Source: Hexactinellida sp. DTS-2022
Lineage: Eukaryota > Porifera > Hexactinellida
Length of the DNA stretch: 64,000 nucleotides
Direction of reading: 5' to 3'
NCBI GenBank assembly: GCA_028753945.1
Contig: JAPNXP010000001.1
Location: 7,926,501 to 7,990,500, forward strand
Shown here: positions 1 through 11,979 of the stretch, piece after piece
Numbering within the stretch: position 1 is the first letter of the stretch
Layout: the number at the start of each line of letters is the position of its first letter
The notes under the pieces: generated by a model
Database searches by the model: none
What the model saw: the letters and a program-made list of their open reading frames with translations, nothing else
What the model was told of the DNA's origin: nothing
Position numbers and translations under genes: made by a program

Positions 1-330
1 CATGTATAATTGAGATAGAGACTAAGTTCCAAATATTATAACAGGTAACAAATGTTATAATAGGTAGTAAACAAGTATGCTGATTTCGAATTTAGCATTT
101 CTAAATTTCTAATATTCATATTTCTTGTTGTTGTTTACACAAAATAGGTAAACAAATTAATGAAAATTCAAAATCGACCTAGAAGTAAGCTTTCAACAGC
201 TATTATTGGTACACAACCTAAAACTATTGAAAATGGTAGAAAGGGATCATGTATACAACATCCTCCATGGTGGAAATAGTGAGGGATATGGCCGATTTGC
301 GGCCATTAACTTAATGTGCGTAGCTCGTGT
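1..330 (-). repeat. Dispersed repeat family A, copy 1
   Basis: Reverse-orientation copy of a dispersed non-coding repeat. It shares phrases such as TTTGTTTACCTAT (here as its complement), the triplet-rich CAACAACAACAAATATTCAT tract and the ACCATGG-centred GC-richer block with the copies near 655, 12440, 14144 and 42120. No open reading frame is conserved among the copies. The copy runs off the window start, so its full length is unknown. The inverted copy at 655 makes a loose fold-back with it. Confidence 0.6.
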
Positions 331-654
331 TATATAAATTTCATTTTTAAAGTGAAATCCCCGGAAATTTATTTTGGCAATGTTTGCTCCCCAAGGAATT
401 TTGGCTAAACCCCCCCGTCAGAAGTCCTGCACCCCGAAAATTAGAGGGAACACTGATTGGTAGTGACCGTCGTGCAATAATATGCCAATTAGTCTCGAGG
501 GAAGAGAATCAGTGAAACCACATTTTTTAAAATAGTTGTAATGCGTGTTCCCAAAGGGTCCAAACAAAAGCTGACAAAAAAAGTACAGTATTGGTTAAAA
601 TCAATGTTGTTAAATTAACTCTATATTTATCTGTTTTAGAAAATGCATATTTAT

Positions 655-1010
655 TAGAAACGAGCCCTTCGGTCTCTGTCGATTTGGAACGGATCGGTGC
701 TACGCACCTCAAGTTAACGGCCGCTTTGCGGCCTTACTCCTCACCCTTTCTACCATGGAAAATGATAGAAAGTGACGTTATATACATCCCTTTATACCAT
801 TACCATAGTTTTAACTTGTTTTACATTTAGAAATTTATGAGTGCGAAATTCGTGTTAAGCCATGGTTCAGCATACTTGTTTACCTATTATAACATTTGAA
901 AGTTAGTTTATATCCCAATATTAATTGCGGTTTCTATTTCCCCATCACTTTAATACAATCCGGACAAACAACACACAAACAAACAAACACACTCACAAAG
1001 AACAATTTTA
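655..1010 (+). repeat. Dispersed repeat family A, copy 2
   Basis: Forward copy of family A. It starts near the GGCCGCTTTGCGGCCTTACT block and ends in a run of CAAACAAACAAACACAC after ATACAATCCGGACAAAC. The same end is seen at 13130-13165. Class is unknown: no coding capacity, no clear terminal repeats, ends defined only by comparison within the window. Confidence 0.6.
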
Positions 1011-4000
1011 TTTGATGGAAATTAATAAATTAAGGCGTGTAAAAAATTAAGCAAGTAAAATTAGGCGAGTAAACCAATTGGGGTAGGACGGGAGAAAACT
1101 AAGGCGCCTTAATTTATGCTCATTTGTTAGAACCCTGGTTTGAAATATTTTTAAAAGTTCAATTTTGAAATGGATGATAATATCCATGAATATTACAAAA
1201 ACTCGATATCCTTACATGGAGATCTCCATGGATATGCATATCCACAGCAAGCCTGGTAAATATAATTAGTCTCTTTAGTTAATGAGCTTGCCTATATGTA
1301 GACGCTCTATAAAATCCCATACAAACTAACCTACAAGTTTGTAGACCAAAAGCCCCTGCAATCTATGGTTAATACTTTTTAAGTCAAGAAAACCTGGTCT
1401 AGAAATAGACCGCCTATATATCAGTTATTTCTTAGTGTATGTACACGATTAATTTAAAAACTCGTGACCTCCATTCTATACAAGGAATTGTGCAGGGACG
1501 CTCCTTTTGGAGTATGATTTTTGGAAATTTTAATTAGGAGCGCGAAAATTTCGAATCTTCTCCTATCTGTAACATTCATTTGTGATTTAGGCGTGTGAAA
1601 ATTGATCAGACCAGCATTAGGAGCGTATTTATTTCAAATGGCTGTATATAGTATACCATTGTTAGTGTATCAGATAATCGGCCATACTATTAAAATTATA
1701 TCTATCTAATTATATTGCTAAGATAAGTTTAATGCAACGCCATATTCTGTGATGCCAATGAGCAAGCTCTGTTTAAGTTTCAAAATTACACAGGTTATTT
1801 CAGCAAATAATTAGAATTCTTATTCTCTCTAGTATAAATGAGGTTACCTCGTAATCACCTTAAGGTCACATTATCTGATAACCTGGAAATTCATGTTCTA
1901 TAAGAACATGAATTTCTAGTCACAGTATTATCTCTATGTATGGAGATGTATTATAGCCAAGATATTCTTTATAAATAATATAATCATCCTTTGAATTGTA
2001 TAAGTTACACTAACTTCCATCTACCACACGAGTGGCTTCCTGCGGAAATTATCGTAATTTGGTGCAAGTGATAATTTAGTGGTGTCTACAAGTTATTTCA
2101 ATAAATTCTATTATTAGTTATCTTAAGGGTATCTTGTATTGATATTCGGGCGTTCACGGTGAATCTCAGAATTGCATAATTTACTACTAGGAATACTCTA
2201 GATGAGATAGAGATTGACTTCTATGATTTTTTTTTTCTTAATTTTCAATCAAGATGGTGTTTTTTAATATAATAAGACGTCGACTTCCTTATATGGGCAT
2301 GAATTTTTTTTCAAAATTGTGAATCTTTTTGAATTTTTGAACATATTATTATGAGACTATTTCCTCTCAGTAATAATTTTTATTTTATTTATTTTTGCAG
2401 AAGAAACGATACTAAAGGGCATTTTTTCAAAATAATCATAAAACGCAGTCGTGCACTAAACTATCGTTATAAAATCTTAGAAGAAGAAATTTTCAATTCT
2501 AGTTCAAGGGTCTGAGGATGTATCATGTGTTACCCCAGAGAATTTTTTTGACTTTCTGATAATTATTTTTGGGTTTATAAGTATTCTAAGGCTGCGGCCC
2601 ACGAATTTTTCCGAATTTCAACATCAAAAGAGGTGATAAAATTCTGCACTGCCATATATTGTTCCCAAAATTAAAAAATTCGGAATCTACAGGTCAAAAT
2701 ATATAGGTTCACGTCAAAAGGTTCAGGAATATGTCAAAAATTAGGAAATTAGGGGCATAAAAGAAGATGAAGGCTATGCCAGTACCCGGTGATCATATAT
2801 TACTGTTGGGAAATTGAACTGCAGTATAATTCTGTTATTCTTCATAGAAATGCGTCAGCTTCTTATCTATACGTAGCATTTGGTTTCAACATTTTACAAT
2901 AATATATCATGAGTTATGACCAATTTATGACTATGGTTTTGTCTGTTTTGTCATATTTTCACACCTCAAGGCCCTCAAATATGCAATAATGTATTATATA
3001 AAACCCCAATTTGGTAATACAAAGATGGAAATAGCATTTGCGCACAAAATGAGACGTTACACGAGACGATCCAATCATTATTCGTTAGGTTATGGACTTT
3101 TGGGCCACAGCAGGGGGCAAAAAATCACACATTTCACACCTGTTGATATTTCAGAAACCCTTTGAGATATAATGATTATAGCCTTCAGAAAATACTGTAA
3201 ATACCTGACTTTCTATACGTTTATAATACATTTTCGGACTCTAGGTGTCATACTTTTTAACATGACCATATATGGTAATTTGATGTGCCCAATTTTGATG
3301 ACGAAGCAAATTTTGTAACTCTTGATCTCTGGACAGCAGAGACTAGCTCTAAAATTCTAATCACATCATGATACTATTTCTTACTCATTGGATAAACTTT
3401 TGGGATTATATTATGAATCGTATGATGTGTTCTGATTTTAAATGCCCAAATATGGTGGTGTCAAAGTGTCAATATGTTAAAAAGCTGACAAAAATCCAAC
3501 TTCTGATCCAAATGAGATAGAGCTTAGCTCTAAATTGATAAAAATAGTCTAATTCAATTTCAAATGACATTATCTATTTTATGCAGTTTAGGAACTCCTT
3601 TTCTTCGCACTTTCATATTCTGGACTCAGCCACTTCGACACAAATTAATTAAATGCTAATTATGAAGGTGTAAAAAAGACCATTTGGGCATATGGATGTA
3701 AAAAAGAGAATTTTTATTCTAGAAAGTCAAACTTTTTTTTAAAATGCTCAGGATAAGTAGGCGCATGTTTTAAAAGACCTGAGTTTAGCCATTATAATAC
3801 AAAAAAATTGAATTAGTATACTTTTAATGAAAAAAAGTGGTTTTTTTTGACCAATTTCACAAAAATGACAATAACATAGAGTAGATTAAAGAAAAAGCAT
3901 AATTCGAGATCTTTTAAAACATTGAGTATTGACTCAGGTATAATTTATAATTGACATGTTTCGCGCTAAAAACTAACATAAAAATTTTTTGTAATTTCTT

Positions 4001-4525
4001 GGCTAGTATGGATTAGGCCTATATTGACATTGTCTAGTTCATAACTAGGGATATATACATAGTAGAACTCTAATATTCTCAGGGATATCTTAGAATATTT
4101 AGTACTATCCAAAAACGCAATAAAAACATTAGGTCGTCGGGTGTCAAAATATCAGTACAGGATACCCTTAAGATTATCTTGGTAGTTTTCACCTTACAGA
4201 GTGCCATTTCGATTGCGCTTTAATGACTGTTAATTAATTAAAATTACTTTATAAGTTTATATTAAGTTGAACAAATTAATGTATACCAAATATATCCCGT
4301 TCAAAAAGGAGTACAGTTTATTATAAGCAAAAAGCTCCAAAGCATTCTTTATTTGATGACACAAAACAGTTAATTAATTAATTTATCTCGTCACTACGTA
4401 CAACGCAATAAAGATACATGCTGGTGTGTTAATTAATAAACTAAATACCTATGTTACGCGGTAGTTATTATGGTTTAGAACTGAGAACAGTAAGTATACA
4501 GGTGTGAGAAATTAATTATTATGAG
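1011..4525. other. AT-rich intergenic stretch, no gene seen
   Basis: About 3.5 kb with stop codons in all frames and no reading frame of note. No repeat shared with the rest of the window was recognised apart from short AT-rich words. TTTATT near 4347 could be a poly(A) signal (AATAAA on the minus strand) for the ATAT1 gene. Confidence 0.5.
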
Positions 4526-5383
4526 TTAAAAGAATATATCGGACTTACTATTCTGACGGTAATACTTGTCATACACACTGGGTACTATCCAGCTATAGTT
4601 AGCTTTCGATCGAGACGCAGTCGCTTGGTTTGGTTCGCTACCTTTGCTGACTGGAGAGAAGAAGTTGTATCGCGAAAAAGAATTCCTATTCCTTTGCTGC
4701 GGTGTTTGGTATCTAGGGAAATACTGGTCCTGTTTGGCTGGGCCTGCTGGCTTGAGGGTTGTCTTAATGTCTCTCTGTACTTCAGGCAGGGATAGGGACT
4801 GAGTTGGCTTTGTAGGTGTGTCCTTTTGAAAGAAAGTAGGGAACACTATATAGTTGTTGTTCTGTCGGATCGGCTGACTGAGGTTGTAGTGCTTCTGTAG
4901 GAAAGCTAGCAGCTTGGCAGACGGTCTGTCGTAAGGGATCCGGCCGGGCAGAGTCTCCTCCTCTCGTAGCATAGCTTCAAACAGCTTCCTGCCACAGCCA
5001 GCCCTCTGCTTAGACTCGTGTACGTAGAAGTCTAGCACGCAGCTGGATTCCGATTCGTGCATTCTCCCCATTATGTCTGTTAGAAAGAGGCGTTTCTTCC
5101 CAGTTTTTAGGATCCCCAAAACTTTTGACTTTCCCTGATCTCCGCCAATCTCTTTGAGAACGTACAGAGTGTGTCTACACTGGACTGCTTTGCTTAAAGT
5201 TGTAATCGGCATGTATAGGCCCTGTGCGCGTGCTGATGCAGAGCCCATGTCATCCACGATGGCAGAGAGTTTGTTCTGTAAGTCATGGTTACGGAGTTTG
5301 TCTCTGACCCATGGTACCTCTCCATTCTTGTAGATTGTAATTTCGTTCTGAAGGACTGAATCAATATTAAACTGAAATTCCAT
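4526..5383 (-). CDS. ATAT1: Alpha-tubulin N-acetyltransferase 1
   Basis: Intronless 285-aa frame. Residues 1-190 match the ATAT1/MEC-17 acetyltransferase fold: start MEFQF, the SARAQGL segment with the conserved Gln (Q54), VLGILKTGKKRLFL, then CVLDFYVHES with the catalytic Asp (D118), the acetyl-CoA loop QRAGCGRKLFEAML, and DRPSAKLLAFLQKHYNL. The family acetylates Lys40 of alpha-tubulin in the microtubule lumen, mainly in cilia and stable microtubules. Residues 195-285 are a polar, low-complexity tail, as in other family members. Both key residues are present, so the enzyme should be active. The start is the first Met of the conserved MEF(Q/P)F opening. No intron is needed, which is unusual beside the spliced neighbours. 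Confidence 0.96.
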   Translation of the reverse strand: MEFQFNIDSVLQNEITIYKNGEVPWVRDKLRNHDLQNKLSAIVDDMGSASARAQGLYMPITTLSKAVQCRHTLYVLKEIGGDQGKSKVLGILKTGKKRLFLTDIMGRMHESESSCVLDFYVHESKQRAGCGRKLFEAMLREEETLPGRIPYDRPSAKLLAFLQKHYNLSQPIRQNNNYIVFPTFFQKDTPTKPTQSLSLPEVQRDIKTTLKPAGPAKQDQYFPRYQTPQQRNRNSFSRYNFFSPVSKGSEPNQATASRSKANYSWIVPSVYDKYYRQNSKSDIFF

Positions 5384-6348
5384 CTGACTATGCTTGTAAG
5401 TACACTATAAACCATAGTTTAACTACTGTATTTATAGCCGATTATTCCATATTTATATTGTTGTTTATTTATGTACTGTTTATTTTTTGCAATTGTCGTT
5501 AATAATATAGCTTGGTATTATCCTCCTGGCAGCCCCGACTTGTAGGCTATAATCAACTAAAGCACATATAGAAAGTATAACTCCATTAGTTCGTACCTAG
5601 GTTAATTAATAAGACGTATTTTGACCGTACTAACTTCATTATAATATCAATATTTTATATTATAGAAAGAAACGTCTCTAATAGGTATTATTTAACTGTA
5701 CAGTTTGAAGAGTCTCAAATTTAAAGAGTGTTCTATGTGGAGTGCAATGTGCTTTGATTTTAAATATTAGCATACAACTGATACAAGCAATCCCCTGGAT
5801 ATGTCATTAATATACAGCTGTGAGCCAGAATACGAACACTAGGGGGTCGAAACTTGTTCGTTTTATCTGCAGTTGTCACTTAAATCCCTTGCATGTAGTT
5901 TTATAGGCCAGAGGACTGTTTTCAATTGGGCTTCGTTGAAACTCAGTGTTATGCAAGAAATTTTCAATGATCTGTATAATTATTGTTAACTCATTGTAAA
6001 TTTGTTTCTATACAAACTACACCAGAACTAACAATGGTCATCTATATTATTAAAAATTCGATTGTTGTTTGTTTGTTTGTGTTCCCCCAGTATCTCCCAA
6101 CCTTCCGACCTGGGACCCCAGTACCCCAACATCGGCGCCTATGGCTACAAGCAGCTGTTGTTTTAAAATTGCCACATGTCATACCATTGCGGGTACACAG
6201 ATTGGAACGAATAAGATGATTCAATTAATTAATTTTGATAATTAAAATGATTCTATTTTTTCTGTAATTAAACAGAAATTATCATTGCAGGTTTTCGTCT
6301 TGATATTTTGCTCCAGTAATAACATTAGTTCTTCACTGCTTTTCTATT
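5384..6348. other. Intergenic, no gene seen
   Basis: AT-rich spacer that contains the presumed ATAT1 promoter at its left end. A short segment at 6047-6087 (GATTGTTGTTTGTTTGTTTG) resembles the complement of the family A terminus, so it may be a fragment of that repeat. Nothing else is recognised. Confidence 0.4.
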
Positions 6349-6810
6349 TAGTAAGGACTATGGAGCTCATTATAAAATTTGCTTATCCTTTGGAGCAGCC
6401 AATATGTAGCACATCAATTTTAAATGAAAATCATGTTATCTTTATTTATCCTGGAAATTAAAGCCTCAGTATATAATGAGTATATAAGTATAAGGGCTAT
6501 TACTAATAGCCCTTATATATACTTATATACTCACTGGGGCGCCGGCGACCCGCCGGAACGGGTGCACGATAAACCAAAACCGTGGGTGCAAAGCCCCCCC
6601 GCACTCCCCCTTCATGCAAAAGAAAAATTGACCGGAGCAACGGGTGCACCGTGCACCCGGTGCACCCGTGCCGCCGGCGCCCTAGACTCATGATATACTG
6701 AGGCTTTGGATAAATAAAGATAACATGATTTTCATTTAAAATTGCTGTGCTACATATTGGCTGCTCCAAAGGATAAGCAAATTTTATAATGAGCTCCTTA
6801 GTCCTTACTA
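6349..6810. mobile_element. Fold-back element with ~120-bp inverted arms
   Basis: The arms 6349-6474 and 6692-6810 are near-perfect reverse complements (outer ends TAGTAAGGACTATGGAGCTC and its complement). The centre holds a second palindrome at 6476-6529 (arms AAGGGCTATTA / TAATAGCCCTT) and a GC-rich insertion. No coding sequence. Probably a non-autonomous DNA transposon; class unclear. Confidence 0.65.
6534..6685. mobile_element. GC-rich 152-bp MITE nested in the fold-back element
   Basis: It has inverted ends CTGGGGCGCCGGCG and CGCCGGCGCCCTAG, and is flanked by a direct repeat ACTCA at 6529-6533 and 6686-6690. The GC content is strikingly higher than that of its host sequence. It interrupts only one arm tip of the surrounding fold-back element, so it is the younger insertion. 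Confidence 0.55.
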
Positions 6811-6811
6811 A

Positions 6812-7252
6812 CAGGGTTGCCAAGCCAATCCAATCGAGAAGATTTTCGATTGCCGATTGCTGCATTTTACATCGATTGGATTGTCGATTGGATTGCTTTG
6901 ATTTTTATCGATTGGATTGCAATCGATGAATTTTCATCGATTTTTTTCGATTGTTTGTTTTTTCAATATCTAAATAATGCCAAAATTTAAAATGCTCAAT
7001 TTCTCTTCAATTAAACCCAATAATATATGTTTTAAGTTTGAACATATGATGAAACATAACTCTTTTTGATATAATACTTAGGAGTAAATGATCGAAAAAA
7101 ATCGGAGAAACAATCGAAAAAAAATCGATGATATTTTGGATTGTCGATTGCGATTGGATTGTCATCCGAATAATCGATTGTCCAAATTTGGATTGCCGCG
7201 ATTGTCCAAATTTGGCTCGATTGGATTGGATTGGATTGGATTGGCAACCCTG
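6812..7252. mobile_element. hAT-like MITE with GATTGGATT-type satellite body
   Basis: Ends are CAGGGTTGCCAAGCCAATCC and GGATTGGCAACCCTG, the CAGGG...CCCTG form usual for hAT elements. Both halves are made of variants of ATCGATTGGATTG facing each other. I could not find a matching 8-bp target duplication, so the exact insertion history is open. No coding capacity. Confidence 0.65.
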
Positions 7253-7942
7253 GCTATTACTCAGTGCATATTATTCGGCATTCAATGATAGACTAATTTC
7301 ATCTCCCTTCATTTGCAATTCTATTAAATTATACAGTTCATAACTCGAGTTACCAAACATGTGTCTTTCTATTTGATATTTGAAAAAGTTTATGTGTTGC
7401 TTAAATAATTCCAATTTTTTAAAAATACCCATTTATACTCACTCCATATTTATGTATTTACCCTTAAGAGCTGAGAGAGAAGAATAGTATATCAAAATAC
7501 TTGATTTGTATTTACGTTTGAGGCCTGAAATTACTACAAATTTGTCACACTACATATGTGTAACATAACTATTTTCATTAATATAACAAATGGCTATATC
7601 TAGAAAAACCAACTGACTCACAAATACACTTAAGAATATACGTATAACATTCTTCTCCTTTTATTTAAAACTAGACAAATTATAATAGTTTAATAAACAC
7701 ACAATGTTAACCCTTACTGTCAATAGTATTATTAGTACGGTACAAACAATCCTCGACTGGCCAACACTACTAAAATAGTTTGTGACTATGGCCAGCATAG
7801 AAGATCGAGCACTAAATAGATATCTAACAATACTGTATGGGAGTAATTACATTAAGTTTCAAGAATGAATAATTCATTTAAGAAACAATTTAATTAAACA
7901 CACATGAATCGCATTGTATGATTTAACTCTTCAGGAATTGAC
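7253..7942. other. 3' flank of PCF11, no gene seen
   Basis: AT-rich sequence downstream of the minus-strand PCF11 stop. A minus-strand AATAAA (TTTATT at 7660-7665) is a candidate poly(A) signal about 280 bp after the stop codon. No further gene or repeat recognised. Confidence 0.4.
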
Positions 7943-10483
7943 TCAACTAGGTTCTATAGAGGTTGGATTTTGTACTGTGTCTGTTAGTATGTCGCTCGCA
8001 CCCGACTCGCTAGCTGGTTGGGTGGCTGTACTTGGAAATACTTGAATGACAGAAACTGGATTATCCGTACTAAAAACACTATCATGGTCTATATCTTCTG
8101 TCTGCACCTCTCCAGGGAGATCCAGCTGCTCCTCACACGCGGAGGTCTCCATGCTTTTGTCACTGTCCTCACTAGGAGATTTCATTTCCACGGACTTTTC
8201 TTTATTGGTACTATTAATGCACATCTCTACGTCATTACTATCCATTGCGTCTTGAGGCATTTTAATCGTGTCTTCACTATCCGAGTCATCCAGTTCTATT
8301 TTATCAGGGTTTATAACTGGGTAGCTAGGCTCGGGTGAGGAGCCGGGGCTCACTTGGTCCTGTTCTGTGGATGCGTTTGGGATGTCGAAAATATTTCTGA
8401 GGAGATTGAAGTGCTCAGAGGATAAAGGGAACTGGTTTATCTTTCTAGTAGGCGTCTCACCTCTAAAGAGAATCTCCGGTGAAATCAGCCCCTCCTTCCC
8501 TAGAGGCTTCTCGGTGACCGGAGTGGGCGTGGTATCGAAAAGAGGCCCTGTATAGTCCTTGGCACATTCTTTATGCACAACTACCTTGTTCCCTAATCTT
8601 ACTGCGTCCTTACAGCACCACTCGTCGTTATCCTGGTCAAAGTACATCTCCAGCATATCCCTGCAGATGCGGCATCTCTGCACAAGCTCGCTGTCCCTTA
8701 GAACCACGTTAGCGATCTCTTCCTCCTCCTTCTTGTCTCGGACCCACTTGTCCCGCTCCTCCTGCTCGGAGAAGTCGCTAAACATCTCCTTCTGGTCTGG
8801 CACGTACTTGACCCAGTCCCCGTCGGGCAGGTACCAGTAAGTTGATTTCGGTTTGAATCTGTTAACCTGAAAGTGCCAGTCCAAATGCGTTCTGTAAGAA
8901 GGCGATGTTTTGTCAAATCGGATACCGCATGTTCCGCATTGCTCCCCTTTGTGCACATGCTGTACAACTACATTGATACGCTCCACCAGACACTCCATCT
9001 TCATTTCCAGACGAGGGATTTCTTGCTCTACCACTTTGTACTGCTGTCCTTCTATGGAGTGTTCTTCCGGGTCGTTATCTCCACGGGGGAAGTGGGGGTG
9101 CTGTTGGGACGGTGGGAGGGACAGTGGGGGCGGGAGACGGGTGTGTGGTGCTATGTGTCGAAGGGGCATAGAGTCAAAAATTGGCGGTCTGGGATTCATG
9201 GGTCTCGCGGGATAGGACGGACCATGCATTTGGTCTGGACGCGGGGATCGCTTAGACCTCCTCGGAGAGTGCCCTCTGGACTCAGCCGGTCCTCTCAGCG
9301 GAATGTGTGGCTTCATACCCTGAGGCCCCCCCCTCGAAGGCATGTGTCCCCTCGGGGCGGGGGGCGCTCTGGGGACTGAGTGCCCTCTGTGGTGCCCAGG
9401 GCCTCTATGCGGCGGAGGCGGGCCCCTCAAGAGTGGGCCCCTCAAGGGAGGGGGCAGCTGGGGCATCGATCCTCTGAAGTTAGGCTCGACCGGTCGATCG
9501 GGACTCGGCTGCATCGGAGCAAAATGAGGCGGTGGAATTTGTAGGCGTGGCCGTGCATAGTTTGGCTCTTGGACCGTGGGTTGGATGTGAGGGGGCTCGG
9601 GGACAGGCGTGTTTATACTCTGGATTATGTTTCGAAGATAGGAAGGGTCTATCGTATCCAAATTCACTTTAACCTTTTTAGGTACACTGACAAGAGTGGG
9701 AGAAGTGATCTCCCCATCACTATGCGGCCTCGGTGAGCCTATCTTATGCTTGCTTGTGTCCATTGGTTCGCTTGGGGAAGGGACCTCTCGCACCGTATTT
9801 GTGTCTAATTTTTTAATCCTATAATTTCGCAATTGCTCCAATATCGCCTTGTTCTTCGGGAGAGAATGGTCCAGGTTTGCCAGTATGTCCGGATGGTGCT
9901 CTTGCAGTTCTTCCCTGGGGCTGATGGTATTGGTGCTCAGAAGCTCGGGGGTTGGATCTTTGGCATGTAGTGTGTGGTCAGGTTCTTCTTTCGGAATCAT
10001 GGGATTTGTTCCATTAGTAAAAGTTGGATTCAGATAAACACACTTTTCGGTTGTAGATTGTATGGGCCAGTTTGCATCTCTCTCTTTCACTAGTTTATCC
10101 AACTTGGCTAGCTCCCGCTCATTGATAACCTTCCTCCAAGTATTTCTAAGCTTGTAGAGAGATGTTTTTATATCGCCAGTCCCCGACTCGAACACAAGCA
10201 GGAACATTTCAACGATATACTCCTCAAAGAGTCTTTTGTAGATCCCACCTACATTCTTAATAATTGAGTCGATGAGGTAGAGGGTAGGGAGTTTCTGGCC
10301 CGGAATGGCTTCTTTAATGTGTTTGTAAACAACATCAACAATAATATGTGCGTACTTGCTGTTCCTCTCGGATATCTGTGAGAGTTGATTAATTTTCTCC
10401 TTCGAATTGAATGTCAAATCTTTCAACAGATTGTAATAAGTTAGTTTGGCCTCTTCTTCATTCCTGAGAATAGGATCCGTCAT
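7943..10483 (-). CDS. PCF11: Pre-mRNA cleavage complex II protein Pcf11
   Basis: Single open frame of 846 aa. Residues 1-135 form a CID (RNA polymerase II CTD-interacting domain): LTYYNLLKDLTFNSKEKINQ, then KLPTLYLIDSIIKNVGG and LFEEYIVEMF. Residues about 300-450 are rich in Pro, Arg and Gly. Two zinc-binding modules follow: CGTC-x17-H-x3-H near 512-535, and CRIC...CC...HKEC near 604-640, as in Pcf11 of animals and yeast. A Ser/Asp/Glu-rich tail ends the protein. Pcf11 bridges the CTD of Pol II to the CFII cleavage factor and acts in 3' end formation and termination in the nucleus. It is shorter than vertebrate PCF11 (about 1,550 aa) and lacks long FEG repeats. No introns. Confidence 0.95.
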   Translation of the reverse strand: MTDPILRNEEEAKLTYYNLLKDLTFNSKEKINQLSQISERNSKYAHIIVDVVYKHIKEAIPGQKLPTLYLIDSIIKNVGGIYKRLFEEYIVEMFLLVFESGTGDIKTSLYKLRNTWRKVINERELAKLDKLVKERDANWPIQSTTEKCVYLNPTFTNGTNPMIPKEEPDHTLHAKDPTPELLSTNTISPREELQEHHPDILANLDHSLPKNKAILEQLRNYRIKKLDTNTVREVPSPSEPMDTSKHKIGSPRPHSDGEITSPTLVSVPKKVKVNLDTIDPSYLRNIIQSINTPVPEPPHIQPTVQEPNYARPRLQIPPPHFAPMQPSPDRPVEPNFRGSMPQLPPPLRGPLLRGPPPPHRGPGHHRGHSVPRAPPAPRGHMPSRGGPQGMKPHIPLRGPAESRGHSPRRSKRSPRPDQMHGPSYPARPMNPRPPIFDSMPLRHIAPHTRLPPPLSLPPSQQHPHFPRGDNDPEEHSIEGQQYKVVEQEIPRLEMKMECLVERINVVVQHVHKGEQCGTCGIRFDKTSPSYRTHLDWHFQVNRFKPKSTYWYLPDGDWVKYVPDQKEMFSDFSEQEERDKWVRDKKEEEEIANVVLRDSELVQRCRICRDMLEMYFDQDNDEWCCKDAVRLGNKVVVHKECAKDYTGPLFDTTPTPVTEKPLGKEGLISPEILFRGETPTRKINQFPLSSEHFNLLRNIFDIPNASTEQDQVSPGSSPEPSYPVINPDKIELDDSDSEDTIKMPQDAMDSNDVEMCINSTNKEKSVEMKSPSEDSDKSMETSACEEQLDLPGEVQTEDIDHDSVFSTDNPVSVIQVFPSTATQPASESGASDILTDTVQNPTSIEPS

Positions 10484-11193
10484 TTTAACACAAGTGGAGC
10501 AAGTCTCTAGCTAGCTTGCTAATTTTGATAGTTTTATGGAACATCAGCCGCGGGTCGAGAGTTTTACTACATTTCTCAATGCATTCAGTTAGTGGGTACT
10601 GAGTGAAGGTTAAAACTCGATCCGTGCTGTATATATATATACAAGGAATATTAAGTAATAATTAGTTACCAAAGGCAATAAATAAAATTGTAAGAAACAA
10701 TATACAACAATAGTAACAGCTAATCAACCCATACATATACGATATATTAATTAACAGCTTCTTTATTCGTATTTTAAGATGAGTTAGCCTTAATATAAAT
10801 TGAGATACATTGTTTCTATCTTAGAGCTCTGCTTTATCCGAACCTTTTCTAAGAATATACTTGTGACAACTAATGTGCCAAACATTACTTTTGGGCTAAT
10901 TAGACAGATACAGTGGTATGTAGTATTACTTTTCGTATGGTGAATTGTAGCTTGTACTGAAAAACAAGAAATACGTATTAAGAGCCCATATACGTACTAG
11001 TATCTCCATTCGTTGAAACTGAAATATAAGCTAACAAATTAAGTGGAAATTGAAATCCTAGCATTTTCTTTGGATGACAGGTGTGCAAAAACAAAAATGC
11101 ATTAACGAAATAGCGCCGTCTCTGAGGCCAGAGTATAGAGATAAGTATCCCATCAATTCCGAATAATTTTTACATTTTTATACCTAATTATTA
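10484..11193. other. Intergenic upstream of PCF11
   Basis: AT-rich spacer that should contain the PCF11 promoter and 5' UTR. A short TATATATATATA tract lies at about 10631-10641. No gene or shared repeat seen. Confidence 0.35.
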
Positions 11194-11979
11194 GGGAAGC
11201 ATGCATTTACCAACAAAATTCAGGCAAATTACCAACAAATTTGTGACTGTCATTATACCAACACATGTTGTCAATTTACCAACAATAGAACATCTATTGT
11301 GCTCTATTGTTGGTAAAACATCAGTTGTCAATTTACCAACAACTGTTGTCATTATACCAACAAGTGTATTCAATTTACTAACATGTTTTCCCCATTTAGT
11401 TTTATGTTTTCCGCCTACCCGTCAAATGAATAACATGTGCAATTTTTATATAAATTACAATCGCATAAATGGGAGACTGTTCAGACAACTGGGGTTTTAA
11501 CTTATACTCAATAATAGTCAATTTAAAAGGTTTGGTTTTCCAATGAGACATTGTCCGGATGACTGGGGTTTTAACTTATACTCAATAATAGTCAATTATA
11601 AAACGTTTGGTTTTCCAATGAGACATTGTCCGGATGACTGTGGTTTTCACCGATATGCAATATAGTCAATTAAAAGTTCGCGTTTTTAGTTCGTTACTGG
11701 GGGCATTTGTAAGACGATTAAGGGGCCTGGGAGTAGATAGATTAAATTTTCTACAATAGATTTTCTATTGTTGGTAAATTGACAACAGTTGTTGGTAAAT
11801 TGACAACATGGTTGGTAAATTGACACCGGTAGTTCACCAACAATAGAACACAATAGATTTTCTATTGTTGGTAAAATGACAACAGTTGTTGGTAAAAATG
11901 ACAACAATTGTTGGTATAATGACAGTCACAAATTTGTTGGTAATTTGAATGAATTTTGTTGGTAGAATGCATGCTTCCC
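11194..11979. mobile_element. Inverted-repeat element with TTACCAACA tandem termini
   Basis: Outer ends GGGAAGCATGCATTTACCAA and its near complement at 11960-11979. Both termini consist of a repeated word (A)TTTACCAACAA, on the right as TTGTTGGTAAA. Nested small palindromes such as CAATAGAACA...TGTTCTATTG lie inside. No transposase frame. A target duplication was not found, so the superfamily is unknown. Confidence 0.7.
11478..11690 (+). repeat. ~76-bp tandem repeat, about 2.8 copies
   Basis: The unit begins ACTGGGGTTTTAACTTATAC and includes GGTTTGGTTTTCCAATGAGA. Two full units and a partial third follow each other in the middle of the 11194-11979 element. Units differ by a few bases. Non-coding. 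Confidence 0.75.

Noticed and set aside
8046..9527. Plus-strand frames opposite PCF11, and similar frames opposite TRMT2A, SLC13 and ARMC3
   Set aside because: Mirror frames of GC-rich coding exons; they have no recognisable product and the minus-strand genes explain the sequence.
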